A stretch of DNA of 64,000 nucleotides, taken from contig NC_134095.1 in NCBI RefSeq assembly GCF_000715075.1, forward strand, positions 55,858,419 through 55,922,418, in the 5' to 3' direction. The translations under genes were made by a program, and so were the position numbers. Shown in pieces: positions 13,057 to 24,240 of this stretch; the first letter of the stretch is position 1; each line of letters opens with the position of its first letter. This DNA comes from Nicotiana tabacum (lineage: Eukaryota > Streptophyta > Magnoliopsida > Solanales > Solanaceae). The notes beneath the pieces were generated by a model, which searched no databases, was not told where the DNA came from, and saw nothing but the letters and a program-made list of their open reading frames with translations.

Positions 13057-13395
13057 ATGCCTTCATCGCGTTCGCGATGGGCTTGTCGCATTCGCGATGG
13101 GTCAGGCCCAGATGGCCATCGCATTCGCATTCAAAGGCTTGCGTTCATGGAGCTTCAGCTCCTCAAGCCTTCGCGTTCGCGGTCAGGTGGCCGCATTCGC
13201 ATAGAACAATTTGATATCGCTCCCCCAGGCCCACGAAACCTACGCATTCGCGAGAGCCTGAACATGTTCGCGAAGGTTAACTCCCCCCACAGCTTCGCGT
13301 TCGCGTCCTTAGCTCCGCGTTCGCGAAGAACAAACTGGCAGTGGAGGAAACATGCCTTACGCGTTCGCGAGAGCCTGAACGCGAACGCGAAGAGC
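13057..13395. repeat. CpG-rich GCGTTCGCG cluster in the C2 3' LTR
   Basis: Many near-palindromic copies of CGCGTTCGCGA or CGCATTCGCGA within about 340 bp, far richer in CpG than the AT-rich surroundings. An open frame across it (13051-13440) is likely fortuitous. The homologous cluster lies at 20960-21290. Confidence 0.85.
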
Positions 13396-14159
13396 GAAAT
13401 CTCTATGCACCTAAGACAACAAAACCTGCAACTTTTCTAAGGGTAAAAACATCCTGAAACCTATCCGAAACTTGCCCGAGCCCTTAGGGCTCCAAACCAA
13501 ACATGCATACTAACTCAAAAACATCATATGGACTTACTCGTGCGATCAAATTGCCAAATTAACATCTCAAACTACGAGTTTAGCATCAAAATCAAAGAAA
13601 AATCTCCATAACTCTCAAGTTCAAATTTTAACAATCGAGGGTCCGATTCACGTCATATCAAATCCGTTTCTTACCAAATTTTACAGGCTCAACCTAAATA
13701 CCATACAAGTCTCGGGCTCCAGAACCAAAATACGGGCTTAATACCATCAATTTCAAACACATTTAAATTTCCAAAAACTCTTAAAATTTCAATTAAACAA
13801 TTTTCTTCAAAAATTCATTTCTAGGGCTTGGGACCTTAGAGTTGGATTCCGGGCATACGCCCAAGTCCCATATTTATTTCGGGTCCGGTTCCGGGTCCGT
13901 TTACCCAAAATGTTGACCGAAGTCAGCTTAAATTTAATTTTAAAGGCCAAATTAGCATTTTTATCAAATTTTCACATAAAAGCATTCCGGTTATATGTCC
14001 AGACCATGCACGCAAATCGAGGTGAGATAAAAGGGGGTTTTTAAGGCCTCAAAACATAGAATTGACCCAAAAATCAAGTGATGGCCTTTTGGGAAAGGTC
14101 ATCACATCCTCCACCTCTAAAACAATTTTTCGTCATCGAACGAACATAGAAAAGAAGTA

Positions 14160-17100
14160 CCTGAGTTGGGGAAAAGATGGGGATATCAGCTTCGCATATC
14201 GGACTCTTAGGTAGCTGCCTCGGCAGGCTGACCTCTCCACTGAACACGAAATGAATGGAACTTCTTCGATCTCAACTGACGAACCTGCCGGTCTAGAATA
14301 GCTACCGGCTCCTCCTCATAGGTCAAATCCTTGTCCAACTCGACAGTGCTGAATTCTAACACGTGAGATGGATCGCCATGATACTTCCGAAGCATGGACA
14401 TATGAAATACTGGGTGCACATCTGATAAACGCAGCGGCAACGCAAGTCTATAAGCCACCTCTCCCACTCGATCAAAAATCTCAAAAGGACCAATGAACCT
14501 AGGGCTTAGCTTGCCCTTCTTCCCAAATCTCATCACGCCCTTCATGGGCGACACCCGGAGCAACACCCGCTCTCCGACCATAAATGCCACATTAGGAACC
14601 TTGCGGTCGGCATAGCTCTTCTACCTGTACTGAGCTGTACGAAGCCTATCCTGAATGATCTTCACCTTGTCCAAGGCATCCTACACTAGATCTGTACCTA
14701 ACAACCGAGCCTTTTCCGGTTCAAACCATCCAACCGACGATCGACACCACCTACCATATAAAGTCTCATAGGGAGCCATCTGGATGCTAGACTGGTAGCT
14801 ATTGTTGTATGAAAACTCTACTAAAAGCAAGAACTGATCCCACGAACCTCCAAAGTCCATAACACAAACTCGGAGCATATTCTCCAAAATCTGAATAGTA
14901 CACTTGGATTGTCCGTCCGTCTGGGGATGAAATGTTGTGCTCAACTCGACCCATGTGCCCAACTAACGCTGAACTGCCATCCAAAAATGCAAGGTAAAAT
15001 GCGTACCTCAATCAGATATGATAGACTCGGGCACACTATGAAGACGAACAATCTCCCGAATATAGATCTCAGCTAACCTCTCAGAAGAATAGGAGACTGC
15101 CACAGGAATGAAATGCGCTGACTTGGTCAGCCTATCAACAATGACCTACACTGCATCGAACTTCCTCTGGGTCTATAGGAGTCCGACAACAAAGTCCATA
15201 GTGATCCGCTCCCACTTCCACTCAGGAATCTCAATCTTCTGAAATAAACCACCAGGTTTCTGATGCTCGTACTTTACCTGTTGACAATTCAAACACCAAG
15301 CTACATAGGCAACAATGTCCTTCTTCATACTCCTCCACCAATAATGCTGCCGCAAATACTGATACATCTTAGCGGTGCATGGATGAATAGAATACCGGTG
15401 GGAACTATGGGCCTCCTCTAGAATCAACTCACAAAGCCCATCCACATTAGGCACACAAATACGACCCTGCATCCTCAAAACTCCATCATCTCCAACTGTA
15501 ACCTGCTTGGGACCTCCGTGCCGCACCATGTCTCTAAGGACAAGCAAATAAGGATCAACATACTGCCGATGTCGGATATGCTCAAATAATGAAGAATGAG
15601 CGAATGTGCAAGCTAGCACACGGCTGGGCTCAAAAACATCCAACCTCATGATCCGATTGGCCAAAGCTTAAACATCCAAAGCAAGCGGTCTCTCACCGGC
15701 TAAAATATACGCAAGGCTGCCCATACTGGCTAACTTCCTACTTAATGCATCAGTCACTACATTGGCCTTTCCCGGATGATACAAGATGGTAATATCATAG
15801 CCTTTCAACATTTCCAACCACCTCCTCTACCTCAAATTTAGCTCATTCTGCTTGAACAAGTATTGCAATCTCTTGTGATCCGTGAACACCTCACACGACA
15901 CACAATATAAATAATGCCTCCAAATCTTCAGCGCGTGAACAATGGCTGCTAACTCCAAATCATGAACTAGATAATTCTTCTCATGGATCTTCAACTGTCG
16001 CGAAGCATATACAATAACCTTGCCATTCTGCATCAACACCGCACCAAGTCCAATACACGATGCATCACAATATACTGTATATGGTCCTGAACCTGTGGGC
16101 AAAACCAACACCGACGCCTTAGTCAAAGCTGTCTTGAGCTTCTGGAAGCTCGCCTCACACTCGTCCGACCACCTGAACTAGGCACCCTTCTGGGTCAACT
16201 TGGTCATCGGGGCTGCAATAGATGAAAACTCCTCCACAAACCGACGGTAATAGCCCGCCAAACCCAAGAAACTCCGAATATCTGTAGTTGATGGGGGTCT
16301 AGGCTAGTCCTTGACTGCCTTTATCTTCTTTGAATCTACCTAAATACCCTCAGCTGATACAACATGACCCTAAAATGCAACCGAACTCAACCAAAACTCA
16401 CACTTCGAAAACTTAGCATACAACTGACTATCCCTTAGAGTTTGAAGAACGACTTGAAGATGTTGCTCGTGCTCCTCCCGGCTGTAGGAGTAAATCAAAA
16501 TATCATCAGTGAAGACAATCATGAAGGAATCCAAATAAGGCTTGAACACTCAGTTCATCAAGTCCATTGTCACGACCCAGATTTGTCAACCCGAATGACA
16601 TCACTAAGAACTCATAATGCATGTACCGAGTGCGAAAAGCCATCTTAGGGACATTAGACGCACTGATCCTCAACTGATGGTAGCCATATCTCAAATCAAT
16701 CTTAGTAAACACTTGAGCACCCTGAAGCGGATCAAACAAATCATCAATACTCGGCAATGGATACTTGTTCTTGATGGTGACTTTGTTTAACTGTCGATAA
16801 TCTATACACATCTTCATCGACCCATCATTCTTTTTAACAAACAACACTGGCGCACCCCAAGACGAGACACTCGGTCTAATAAAGCCTTTATCCAACAAGT
16901 CCTACAACCGTTCTTTCAATTTTTTCAACTCTGGTGGGGCCATACGATATGGCGGAATAGAAATGGGCTAAGTGCCCGGAGCCAAATCAATACAAAAGTC
17001 AATATCCCTGTCGGGTGGCACACCTGGCAGGTCTGAAGGAAATACCTCTAGAAACTCACGAACAACTGGCACAGAATCCATAGAAGGAACCTCAGCACTG

Positions 17101-17560
17101 GAATCACGAACATATGCCAAATAGGCCAAACATCCCTTATCAACCATACACCGAGCCTTCATTTATGAGATAACCCAGCTAGTAGAATGACCAAGAGTCC
17201 CTCTCCACTCCAAACGAGGCAACCCCGGTAATGCTAAGGTCATGGTCTTGGAATGAAAATCCAATATAGCATGATATGGGGATAACAAATCCATCCCCAT
17301 AATGACATCGAAATCTACCATGTCGAGAAGTAGGAGATCCACATGGGTCTCAAGACCCCGAATAACAACCATGTAAGCACGATAAATACGATCTACCACA
17401 ATAGAATCACCCACCGGTGTAGATACATATACAGGAGCACTCAAAGAATCACGAGGCACAACCAGATAAGGGGCAAATAAGATGATACATAAGAATATGT
17501 GGACCCTAGATCAAATAGGATTAAGGCATCTTTACTGCACACTGAAATCGTACTTGTGAT
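14160..17560 (-). pseudogene. C2 pol remnant: PR, RT, RNase H, integrase, chromodomain
   Basis: Domains in order on the minus strand: protease LFDLGSTYSYVS near 17490-17530 (Pro of the usual DPGS is Leu) and IMGMDLLSPYHAILD; RT 16898-16506 with [10 protein letters not shown] and [10 protein letters not shown]; the catalytic box FTDDILIYS near 16500 (usually FIDD); RNase H 16126-15827 with YTVYCDAS and [12 protein letters not shown]; the integrase zinc module 15664-15173; integrase core with HPQTDGQS (14962-14681); and a chromodomain ending near 14190. The integrase core SDRGT is broken by a TGA at 15008-15010 in place of CGA. Frame breaks at about 16570, 16330 and 14630 add to this. It is inactive as it stands. 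Confidence 0.88.
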
Positions 17561-19150
17561 AATTGCATCGGAGGCCTCAGCCTCAGGTCTGCCTGGCATA
17601 GCATAACATCGGGGCTGGGCCTCACCACTCTGAACTACATCCCTAGGACAACCTCCTACTGGTTGGCCTCCACCTCTAGCTGCCTGACCTCTACCTCTAG
17701 TGGCCTAGCCTCCACCTTTAACACATCTACCCCTACTCCTAGTTGGTTGAGCGGGTGGTGGAACACCCGGTGCTGGGACCATAGCACGAGAACCCTGGTG
17801 TTGAGAACTGCTCAAGGATCTAGGGAAAAACCTAGCAATATGCCTCGTATCACCACAAGTATAGCAAGACTTGGGCTGCTGAGACTGCTGACCCTGAAAC
17901 TGACCCTGATGACCTGGATAACCACCCTGAAAATTCTTGAGCAGAGGTGCACTGATAGGAGCTGGTGGTGCACTGTAGGGAAACTTATCAGAATACTGCA
18001 TGTGAGAACCACGACCACCTGGAGCACTGTGAGAAACCTAAAGTGCTGACTGGAATGGCCTAAGAGGATGGCCTATACCAAAAGAATCCCTACCTCTAGA
18101 CGAGGCACCACTGAATCTGCCTGAATGATGAGGCCTCTTATCGGACCCTTAACCGCTCCCTTGAGCCAAAACCATCTCAACTCTCTTGGCCACATTGGCC
18201 GCATCCTAAAACAAAATCTCGACACCTGTCTCCTTAGCCATCTGTAGTCTAATAGGCTGAGCGAGTCCCTTAATAAACCTCCTCACACTCTCTCTCGGTG
18301 GGGAGTATCAGAAGAGCATGACGAGCCAAATCAATAAACTTTGTCTCGTACTGGGTGACGGTCATAGAACCTTACTAGAGACGCTCGAACCGCCTGCGGT
18401 ACTTCTCTCTCTGAGTTACAGGAAGAAACTTCTCGAGAAATAGCTGCGAGAACTGGTCTCCAGTGAGAGCTGGTGATCCAATTGGTCTATCCAAACAATA
18501 GTCTCTCCACCATTTCTTGGCGGAACCTGACAGAATGAAAGCAGCAAAGTCTACCCCATTGTCCACTATCCCCATGTTCCAAAGAACCTCATGGAAGCTG
18601 TCTAAGTAGTCCTGGGGATCCTCTGAAGGTGTACCACCATAAGTAGTAAGGAACAGCTTGGTGAACCTATCCAACCTCCACAAAGCATCGACAGACATAA
18701 CTGCTCCATCACCAGTCTGAGCTACTACACCCGGCTGAACTACTCCAACTGGCTGAGTTGTTGGAGTCTGAAACTGGGGAGCCATCTGCTTTGGAGTGCG
18801 GGTAGCGAGAGTCTGTGCTCCTCCCCTAGCCTGAGAGACGGTTGGTGCTACAGGAAGTAAGCCTGCCTAAGTGACACTCTCCATAAGGCCCACTAGACGG
18901 ACTAGAGCATCCTGGAGTATTGGGTAAGCAATGAACCCCTCTGCAACCTGAGTTGGCCTACTAGAACTGTCTAGGCCGGAACCTCATCATCAAACTCTAC
19001 CTGAGGCTCTGTCGCTGGTGCTGTTGTTCTAGGCTGAGCTTTGCCCCTGCATCGGCCCCTAGCACGACCTTCCCCTCTGCCCTTCATAGGTGTTGCTGCT
19101 TGGGGTTCGGGCTGCTGATCGACGGATGAAGAAGCACGTGTTCTCGCCAT
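17560..19150 (-). pseudogene. C2 gag remnant
   Basis: Structural gene of C2. Start taken at 19150 (MARTRASSSVDQQPEPQ), soon after the primer site. The central gag domain is open at 18785-18375 (LDRFTKLFLTTYGGTPSEDP, then KKWWRDYCLDRP and FLEKFLPVTQREKYRRRFE). The nucleocapsid region (18001-17705) is rich in Gln, Pro and Ser and has one zinc knuckle, CYTCGDTRHIARFF, whose last zinc ligand is Phe instead of Cys. In-frame stops upstream of 18785 and downstream of 18375 break the gene. Confidence 0.82.
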
Positions 19151-19332
19151 CTACGAAAGAACATAGTAGAAGTTCAATTAGCATTAAGAAACCAAACCGC
19201 ACGACAGAGAAGAATAGAAGTGAAACAGTTCCTAACTCTGTAGCCTCTAGGGGATAAGCACAGACGTCTCTGTACCGATTCCTCAGACTCTACCAAGCTT
19301 GTCCGTGAGTTGTGAGACCTAAGCAACCTAGA

Positions 19333-19344
19333 GCTCTGAAACCA
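19333..19344 (-). promoter_or_regulatory. C2 primer binding site, tRNA-iMet type
   Basis: Reads TGGTTTCAGAGC on the minus strand, one mismatch from TGGTATCAGAGC, three bases inside the LTR edge at 19348. Confidence 0.85.
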
Positions 19345-20060
19345 ACTTGTCATGACCCGGACTTCCCGCCCTAGGGAGTCGTGATGGCACCAACTAGTGT
19401 AAGCTAGGCAAGCCAATTATTTTACCCTTTTCATTTTTAATCCAATAACAATTATAAATTAACATTTATAAACAGCAGAAATTAATAGAGCGGAAGAATG
19501 AAATTGTAACAATTTTAGCTAATAACAATGCAAATCTATAACATAAACTACCCAGAACTGGTGTCACAATCTCACGGACTGTCTAAGAAAAATACAAATA
19601 AAGTCTGAACAAGAAAGTACATGTCTGTCTCTGAAATAGTAAAGAACAGAAGAAAACAAGATAGGGAGGGGACACCAAGGCCTACGGACGCTTGCAGGAC
19701 TACCTCGGGTCTCCTGGTGGATTGAAGGCAGCAACCCCTAGCTAAGGTCTGTATGCTCCAGTACCGGGATCTGCACAAAAGAGCGCAAAATGTAGTATCA
19801 GCACAACCGACCCTATGTGATGGTAAGTGTCGAGCCTAACCTTGGCGAAGTAAGTGACGAGGCTAGGACACCACAACCAAAAAACCTATAGCTAAACAGT
19901 ATCTAACAGAATAACAGTAATAAAAGCAATTCAAAAGTAATGGGGAAAGGGTAACATGCTATGGGGGAAACATTAACATAATGAATCACAGTAGTAGTGG
20001 AATAAGAGAATTAAGGAACTTGAACCGAAGCGTCAAGAAATCAAAATAAACAGGCAATAA

Positions 20061-20355
20061 GTGCACGACATCACCCTTCGTGCTTTTACTCTCAATCCTC
20101 ACCAATGCAATCAAGTAATGAAAATGTGCACGGCATCACCCTTCGTGCTTTATCTCTCTTCCTCACCATATATGTAATAGAAATATGCATGGCATTACCC
20201 TTCGTGCTTTATCTCTCTTCCTCGCCATATGCATCAATATCAATGAAAATGTACACGACATCATCCTTCGTGATTTATCACTCTTTCCTCACCAAATGCA
20301 TAAATATGAATGTGCATGGCATCACCCTTCGTACTTTATTACTCTTTCCTCACCC
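20061..20355. repeat. Tandem array in the C2 5' LTR
   Basis: Five units at about 20061, 20126, 20185, 20251 and 20312, matching the array of the 3' LTR unit by unit. It starts 713 bases from the PBS-side LTR edge. Confidence 0.9.
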
Positions 20356-20959
20356 AAACAATAGCAACAACAATTTCCCGGCAAGGAAATCAACAACAAG
20401 AATAAACACATCCCGGCAAAGGAATCAACAGTTAGATTAAGTACGTCCCGTCAAGGGAATCACCTATAACCAAACTTGTACCAACACTTAACTTAACAAT
20501 CAAAACCTCAACTGGAGCCAATGCTCAACAATAAACAAATACCATGAGTTAATCATAGGTCTTGCTCAACACGAAGAATCAGCAATTTAGGCAATTTTAG
20601 TACATATTAAGAAATACAACAATCATAATTTAAGACTCACGGGCATGCTTGACACCGACGTATAGATACTCGTCACCACACTTATACATCGTATACTACA
20701 CTAGCACATAGCAAATAAGGCACAATACCTATTCCCTCAAGCTACGGTTAGACCAAACACTTACCTCAAACTTCCACGGCCAACTCAAGCCTCAAACACC
20801 GCTTTTCCTATAGAATTCGCCTCCAAATTACTTGCATCAACACTTTGGGGATGAATTGGTGTGAAGAAAATTGCCTCTAGGCCTTGGGAGTTCGAAAATG
20901 TGGAGCAAATGGGTTCTGCCCGATTATTTTGGTTCTGTTTTTAAAATAACTGGGCAGGC

Positions 20960-21290
20960 CTTCATCGCGTTGGTGATGGGTTAGGCCAGATGGACATCGT
21001 GTTCGCGTTCAAAGGCTCACATTTTTCGCAGAGCTTCAGCTCCTCAAGCCTTCGCGTTCACGGTCAGGTGGCCACATTCGCATAGAACAATTTGAAATCC
21101 CTCCCCAAGGCCCACTAACCCTACGCGTTCGCGAGAGCCTGAACGCGTTCGCGAAGGGTAACTCCCCCCACAACTTCGCGTTCGCGTCCTGAGCTTCGCT
21201 TTCACGAAGAACAAATTGCCACCGGAGGAAACTTGCCTTACGCATTTGCGAGTGAAGCCACGCGAACGCGAAGAGCAAAATCTCTGTGCA
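20960..21290. repeat. CpG-rich GCGTTCGCG cluster in the C2 5' LTR
   Basis: Same cluster as at 13057-13395, with several CpG sites changed to TpG or CpA (for example CACATT where the partner has CGCATT). This is the expected decay of methylated cytosines. Confidence 0.85.
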
Positions 21291-22290
21291 CCTGAGACAG
21301 CTAAACCTGCAACTTTTCTAAGGGTAAAAACAACTCGAAGCCTATCCGAAACTCACCCGAGCCCTCGGGGCTCCAAACCAAACATGCATACTAAGTCAAA
21401 AACATCATATGGACTTACTCGTATGATCAAATCGCCAAATTAACATCTCAAACTACGAGTTTAGCATCAAAATCAAAGAAAACTCTCCATAACTCTCAAG
21501 TTCAAATTTTAACAACCGAGGGTCTGATTCACGTCATATCAAGTCCGTTTCTTACCAAGTTTTACAGGCTCAACCTAAATACCATATAAGAGTTGTACCA
21601 GGCTTCAGAACCAAAATACGGTCTTGATACTATCAATTTCAAACACATTTAAATTTCCAAAAACTCTTAAAATTTCAGTTAAACAAGTTTCTTCAAAAAT
21701 TCATTTCTCGGGCTTGGCACCTCGGAGTTCGATTCCGGGCATACGCCCAAGTCCTATATTTTTCTACGGACCCTCTGGGTCCGTCAAATCACGGGTCCAG
21801 GTCCGGGTCCGTTTACCCAAAATGTTGACCAAAGTCAACTTAAATTCAATTTTAAAGGTCAAATTAGCATTTTTATCAAATTTCCACATAAAAGCATTCC
21901 AGATATATGTCTGGACCATGCACGCAAATCGAGGTGAGATAAAAGGAGGTTTTTAAGGCCTCAAAATATATAATTGACCCGAAAATCAAGTGATGACTTT
22001 TTGGGTCATCACACTATGCTAAGTGGTTGCATAAGAGAATGACATGTGGATCTGATAGCAGAGGATAGTTAGAACCGAAGACAACTGCTCCATTTGTCAA
22101 TGACACTCTTAAAGATGCAATAAATACATGACACATGATAGCATTTAATAGAGAATATTGCACAGCATTTAGTACACTGCCCGTTATAAAGAAATTATTG
22201 TTTATGCTCACCGTTACACATTCTTCAATGACCCTCATAATTGACATTAAAGAAGGGCATGATCCTAGGACCTTATTCCCTAGGTACAAC

Positions 22291-22298
22291 TATAAATA
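22291..22298 (+). promoter_or_regulatory. TATA box of the Tat-A LTR
   Basis: TATAAATA preceded by TAGGTACAAC and followed by GTGGGCTC, a typical plant LTR core promoter position about 280 bases before the LTR end. Its upstream region is cut by C2, so it is probably inactive. Confidence 0.55.
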
Positions 22299-22572
22299 GT
22301 GGGCTCTACTATCATTGTAAAGGACATGAATTTTCTGACAAACTTATGCTATAACCGATTCAAAGCTTTATACCATTTTATCTTCTTACTCCTTGATTTT
22401 ATTGATGTTGTGTCCGGAAGCCCTGCTCCCGAATTATTGATTTTACTATTTTGTCTTTGTTTCAAGGCTAAGTATTGTATATTTCTTCAATTATTTTATT
22501 ATTTCAGGATCGAATTAATTCACTTGTCTAGAAACCACGTATAAATTTAACTGTACCATTTTACGGGTAAAC

Positions 22573-22775
22573 ACTCTACTCCATCAGCAGCATATGTAAC
22601 AAGGAACTTTTATTTTTTCTTAAAAAAATTTGGGATCGCCTGAAATATAGTAATGAGAGTATCGGATATATAGGATACTTCCAAAAAGAATCATATGAAA
22701 CCAAAAGAAACAAGGAATGAGTAATGTAATAATTAAGATTTAAGACTAACAGGCTAACATCCCTATGGGTTTATC
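22573..22775. other. Non-repetitive AT-rich sequence between Tat-A and the possible exon
   Basis: No coding, repeat or RNA signal was seen. It may be host sequence predating the insertions. Confidence 0.5.
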
Positions 22776-22904
22776 TTAACTTAGTGAAAGGACGATGGAA
22801 TCATCAGTGACATCGATCCTAGAATTAAGTTTATCAATAAGACCCTTAAGCTTGTCGGCATCAGAATTGCAAGTGAACACAATTTTTGATGGAAAGGTAT
22901 AATC
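22776..22904 (-). pseudogene. Possible last exon of a host gene, cut off by Tat-B
   Basis: A 43-codon stretch reads DYTFPSKIVFTCNSDADKLK then GLIDKLNSRIDVTDDSIVLS and stops with TAA. Directly upstream on the minus strand is an AG acceptor at 22905-22906 inside ATTAG, and the Tat-B target duplication CTAAT (22905-22909) overlaps it. The composition looks protein-like, with a balanced mix and no simple repeats, but I do not recognise the family and no upstream exon is visible beyond Tat-B. It may be a gene fragment or chance. Confidence 0.3.
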
Positions 22905-22909
22905 CTAAT

Positions 22910-23664
22910 TGTATTGGTCAAAATCTGACTGATGCGGTCAAGCTGACCAACATCCCATCCAAGTAGAAAGGCAGTGAAAGACGACATGGTCTATTCCACA
23001 TCCAGCACTCTCGATACCCGTCGACTCAGAAGGAACAACCTTTAGAGGACAACCAAGGAAGACATAGTGTGAGACAACGTCGGATCAAGTATATAGCAAA
23101 AGTCCCAAGACTATATATAGTAGGAGAAAACCTTCGGTTAGGCGGACGGTTCTCCACTTCTTCCTCTCTCCTTAGTTCTCTCTTCTGTAATCTTCATAAT
23201 GAAAAGAAAAACGAAGCAATCTCCAAAACAGTGTTGACTGGTGTGCTTTTTGATGTAACCGGGGGGTTGGAACCAAAGAAAGACTGTACCCGGCGTCCCT
23301 TCCTCTCATCAGGCAGCTATCTCGAGCTCATTGAACACTAACTTTCTTCTTTTTCTTTTCTAATCATCGAAATTATCTCAATTGTGGTGCCCGGTGACAC
23401 AGTAAAGGTTGAACCATCAACAACTCTGAGTGCCCCAGTCTTAAGTTCCTATCAACTAAGCATGTAAAACAACTTCCCCATTGATTAATGGGAGCCACAA
23501 TGAAGAGATTCAATAAGATTGATTACCTCTATTTCATCTCATGCACTATTTTTTTCTTCAATTAGCTCATTGATATGGAATTTATTATGTTTAACTAAGA
23601 TTTACCCCTTCATTTTCTTTAATTGATTTATTCAAAAAGGTTCCCATATCTATTGAGTCAAACA
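22910..23664 (+). repeat. Tat-B 5' LTR
   Basis: 755 bp, from TGTATTGGTC to GAGTCAAACA. It includes a TATA box (CTATATATAG, 23111-23120) followed by a pyrimidine-rich leader. Compared with the 3' LTR it has an extra block of about 190-230 bp between 23228 and 23465. Confidence 0.93.
23112..23119 (+). promoter_or_regulatory. TATA box of the Tat-B 5' LTR
   Basis: TATATATA in the context CCAAGACTATATATAGTAGG, repeated at the homologous place in the 3' LTR near 29630. It is the likely sense promoter of the element. Confidence 0.6.
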
Positions 23665-23685
23665 ATTTTGCGCCGTCTGTGGGGA
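23665..23685 (+). promoter_or_regulatory. Tat-B primer binding site
   Basis: Begins immediately after the LTR terminal CA and reads GCGCCGTCTGTGGGGA at its core. The usual Tat-like form starts TTGGCGCC; here TTTTGCGCC suggests one altered base. Confidence 0.75.
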
Positions 23686-23861
23686 TTTCTTAGTGAAATT
23701 TCCTAGTCTCTTCTAGATCAAAGACAAGAAACACGATTACCTACCGAAAAGAGCGCTAAGGCAAAGCCCAACCCACGCAGGGCAAAGGCGCAGCATAGGA
23801 GGGGAAAGAGAGTTGAATATAGTCACCAAATTTTGGAATCATTGCCCCATCAACCGTCGAA

Positions 23862-24240
23862 ATGCCAGACAAAACGAGCAACGTTACAAACCTACTCTCA
23901 TTCACCGATTCATCTGAATGGGGTAAGGAAAGTATCATTTTAACTCACCTTCTGCTCTTTGCTCAAGCAGGAACACAAGTGTCGCACGGGCGAGCGAGCA
24001 AAGAAACATCTCAATCAGAGAACGGGAAACTACTACCAGACAACCCAAGCATCACACTAGGAAACCTCCAGGCCGGAAGGCCAGAATCAGACAAGGAAAC
24101 TCTAATGTGTGTGCAAAACGAACATAAGCAAAACAACAACGTTTCGTACTCTCCGACATTAAACTCTCTGATGCGAACAATATCAGGCAAACTAGGACTC
24201 CCCCAGAGGATGCCTGATTCTCCAAAAACTGGGACTAACA
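23862..24240 (+). pseudogene. Tat-B gag, N-terminal stub
   Basis: An open frame starting MPDKTSNVTNLLSF on the sense strand, about 180 bases after the primer site, where gag should start. After some 125 codons it runs into the tandem array and no matrix/capsid core, zinc knuckle, protease or RT follows. This fits a deletion of nearly all gag-pol. The assignment rests on position and on a typical Tat gag opening, so it is moderate. Confidence 0.5.

Larger units (their letters stand above)
11465..14106 (-). repeat. C2 3' LTR
   Basis: Starts TGTCACGACCCGGACTTC and ends GGTCATCACA on the plus strand. It aligns along its whole length with the LTR at 19348-22013, with scattered substitutions and small indels. 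It carries a five-unit tandem array (12162-12455) and a CpG-rich GCGTTCGCG cluster (13057-13395). The purine tract AGAGGTGGAGGA lies just inside on the minus strand at 14107-14118. Confidence 0.95.
11465..22013 (-). mobile_element. Chromovirus C2, full-length but decayed
   Basis: A 10.5-kb Ty3/gypsy chromovirus with both LTRs (2,642 and 2,666 bp), a primer site, gag, a full domain order of pol and a purine tract. It is flanked by an exact 5-bp target duplication CTATG (11460-11464 and 22014-22018). The C-terminal HSFRVQWRGQPAEAAT reads as a chromodomain, so Tekay/Del is the likely clade. Gag and pol are broken by stops and frameshifts. It inserted into the 3' LTR of Tat-A. Confidence 0.95.
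19348..22013 (-). repeat. C2 5' LTR
   Basis: Starts TGTCATGACCC, where CAC has become CAT, and ends GGGTCATCACA. It carries the same five-unit array (20061-20355) and CpG-rich cluster (20960-21290) as the 3' LTR. Differences between the two LTRs are frequent enough to suggest an old insertion; a pairwise alignment would date it. Confidence 0.95.
8130..22572 (+). mobile_element. Tat-lineage element A, 3' part only, interrupted by C2
   Basis: What remains is the 3' end of a Ty3/gypsy Tat-type element in plus orientation: an antisense gene (11081-8352), a purine-rich tract near 11422-11433, and a 3' LTR that starts at about 11434 and ends with CA at 22572. Chromovirus C2 (11465-22013) sits inside this LTR. 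The 5' LTR, gag and pol would lie to the left but are replaced by C1 in this window. Assignment to Tat rests on the antisense gene upstream of the 3' LTR, a feature known in RIRE2, Grande and Retand, and on similarity of layout to element B. Confidence 0.65.
11434..22572 (+). repeat. Tat-A 3' LTR, split into 11434-11464 and 22014-22572
   Basis: The purine-rich GGAAAGCAGGA is followed by TGACTATCTG at 11434, a good PPT-LTR junction. The sequence breaks at the C2 insertion and continues after 22013. The LTR is about 590 bp without C2, contains a TATAAATA box at 22291-22298, and is taken to end ACGGGTAAACA at 22572. The 5' partner is not in the window, so both edges are inferred. Confidence 0.5.

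Noticed and set aside
13051..13440. Plus-strand 129-codon frame in the C2 LTR
   Set aside because: It is produced by the CpG-rich GCGTTCGCG repeats and lies in an LTR in antisense.
22781..22987. Minus-strand open frame starting MSSFTAFLLGWDVG
   Set aside because: It crosses the Tat-B LTR edge and uses a frame different from the more protein-like one at 22776-22904.
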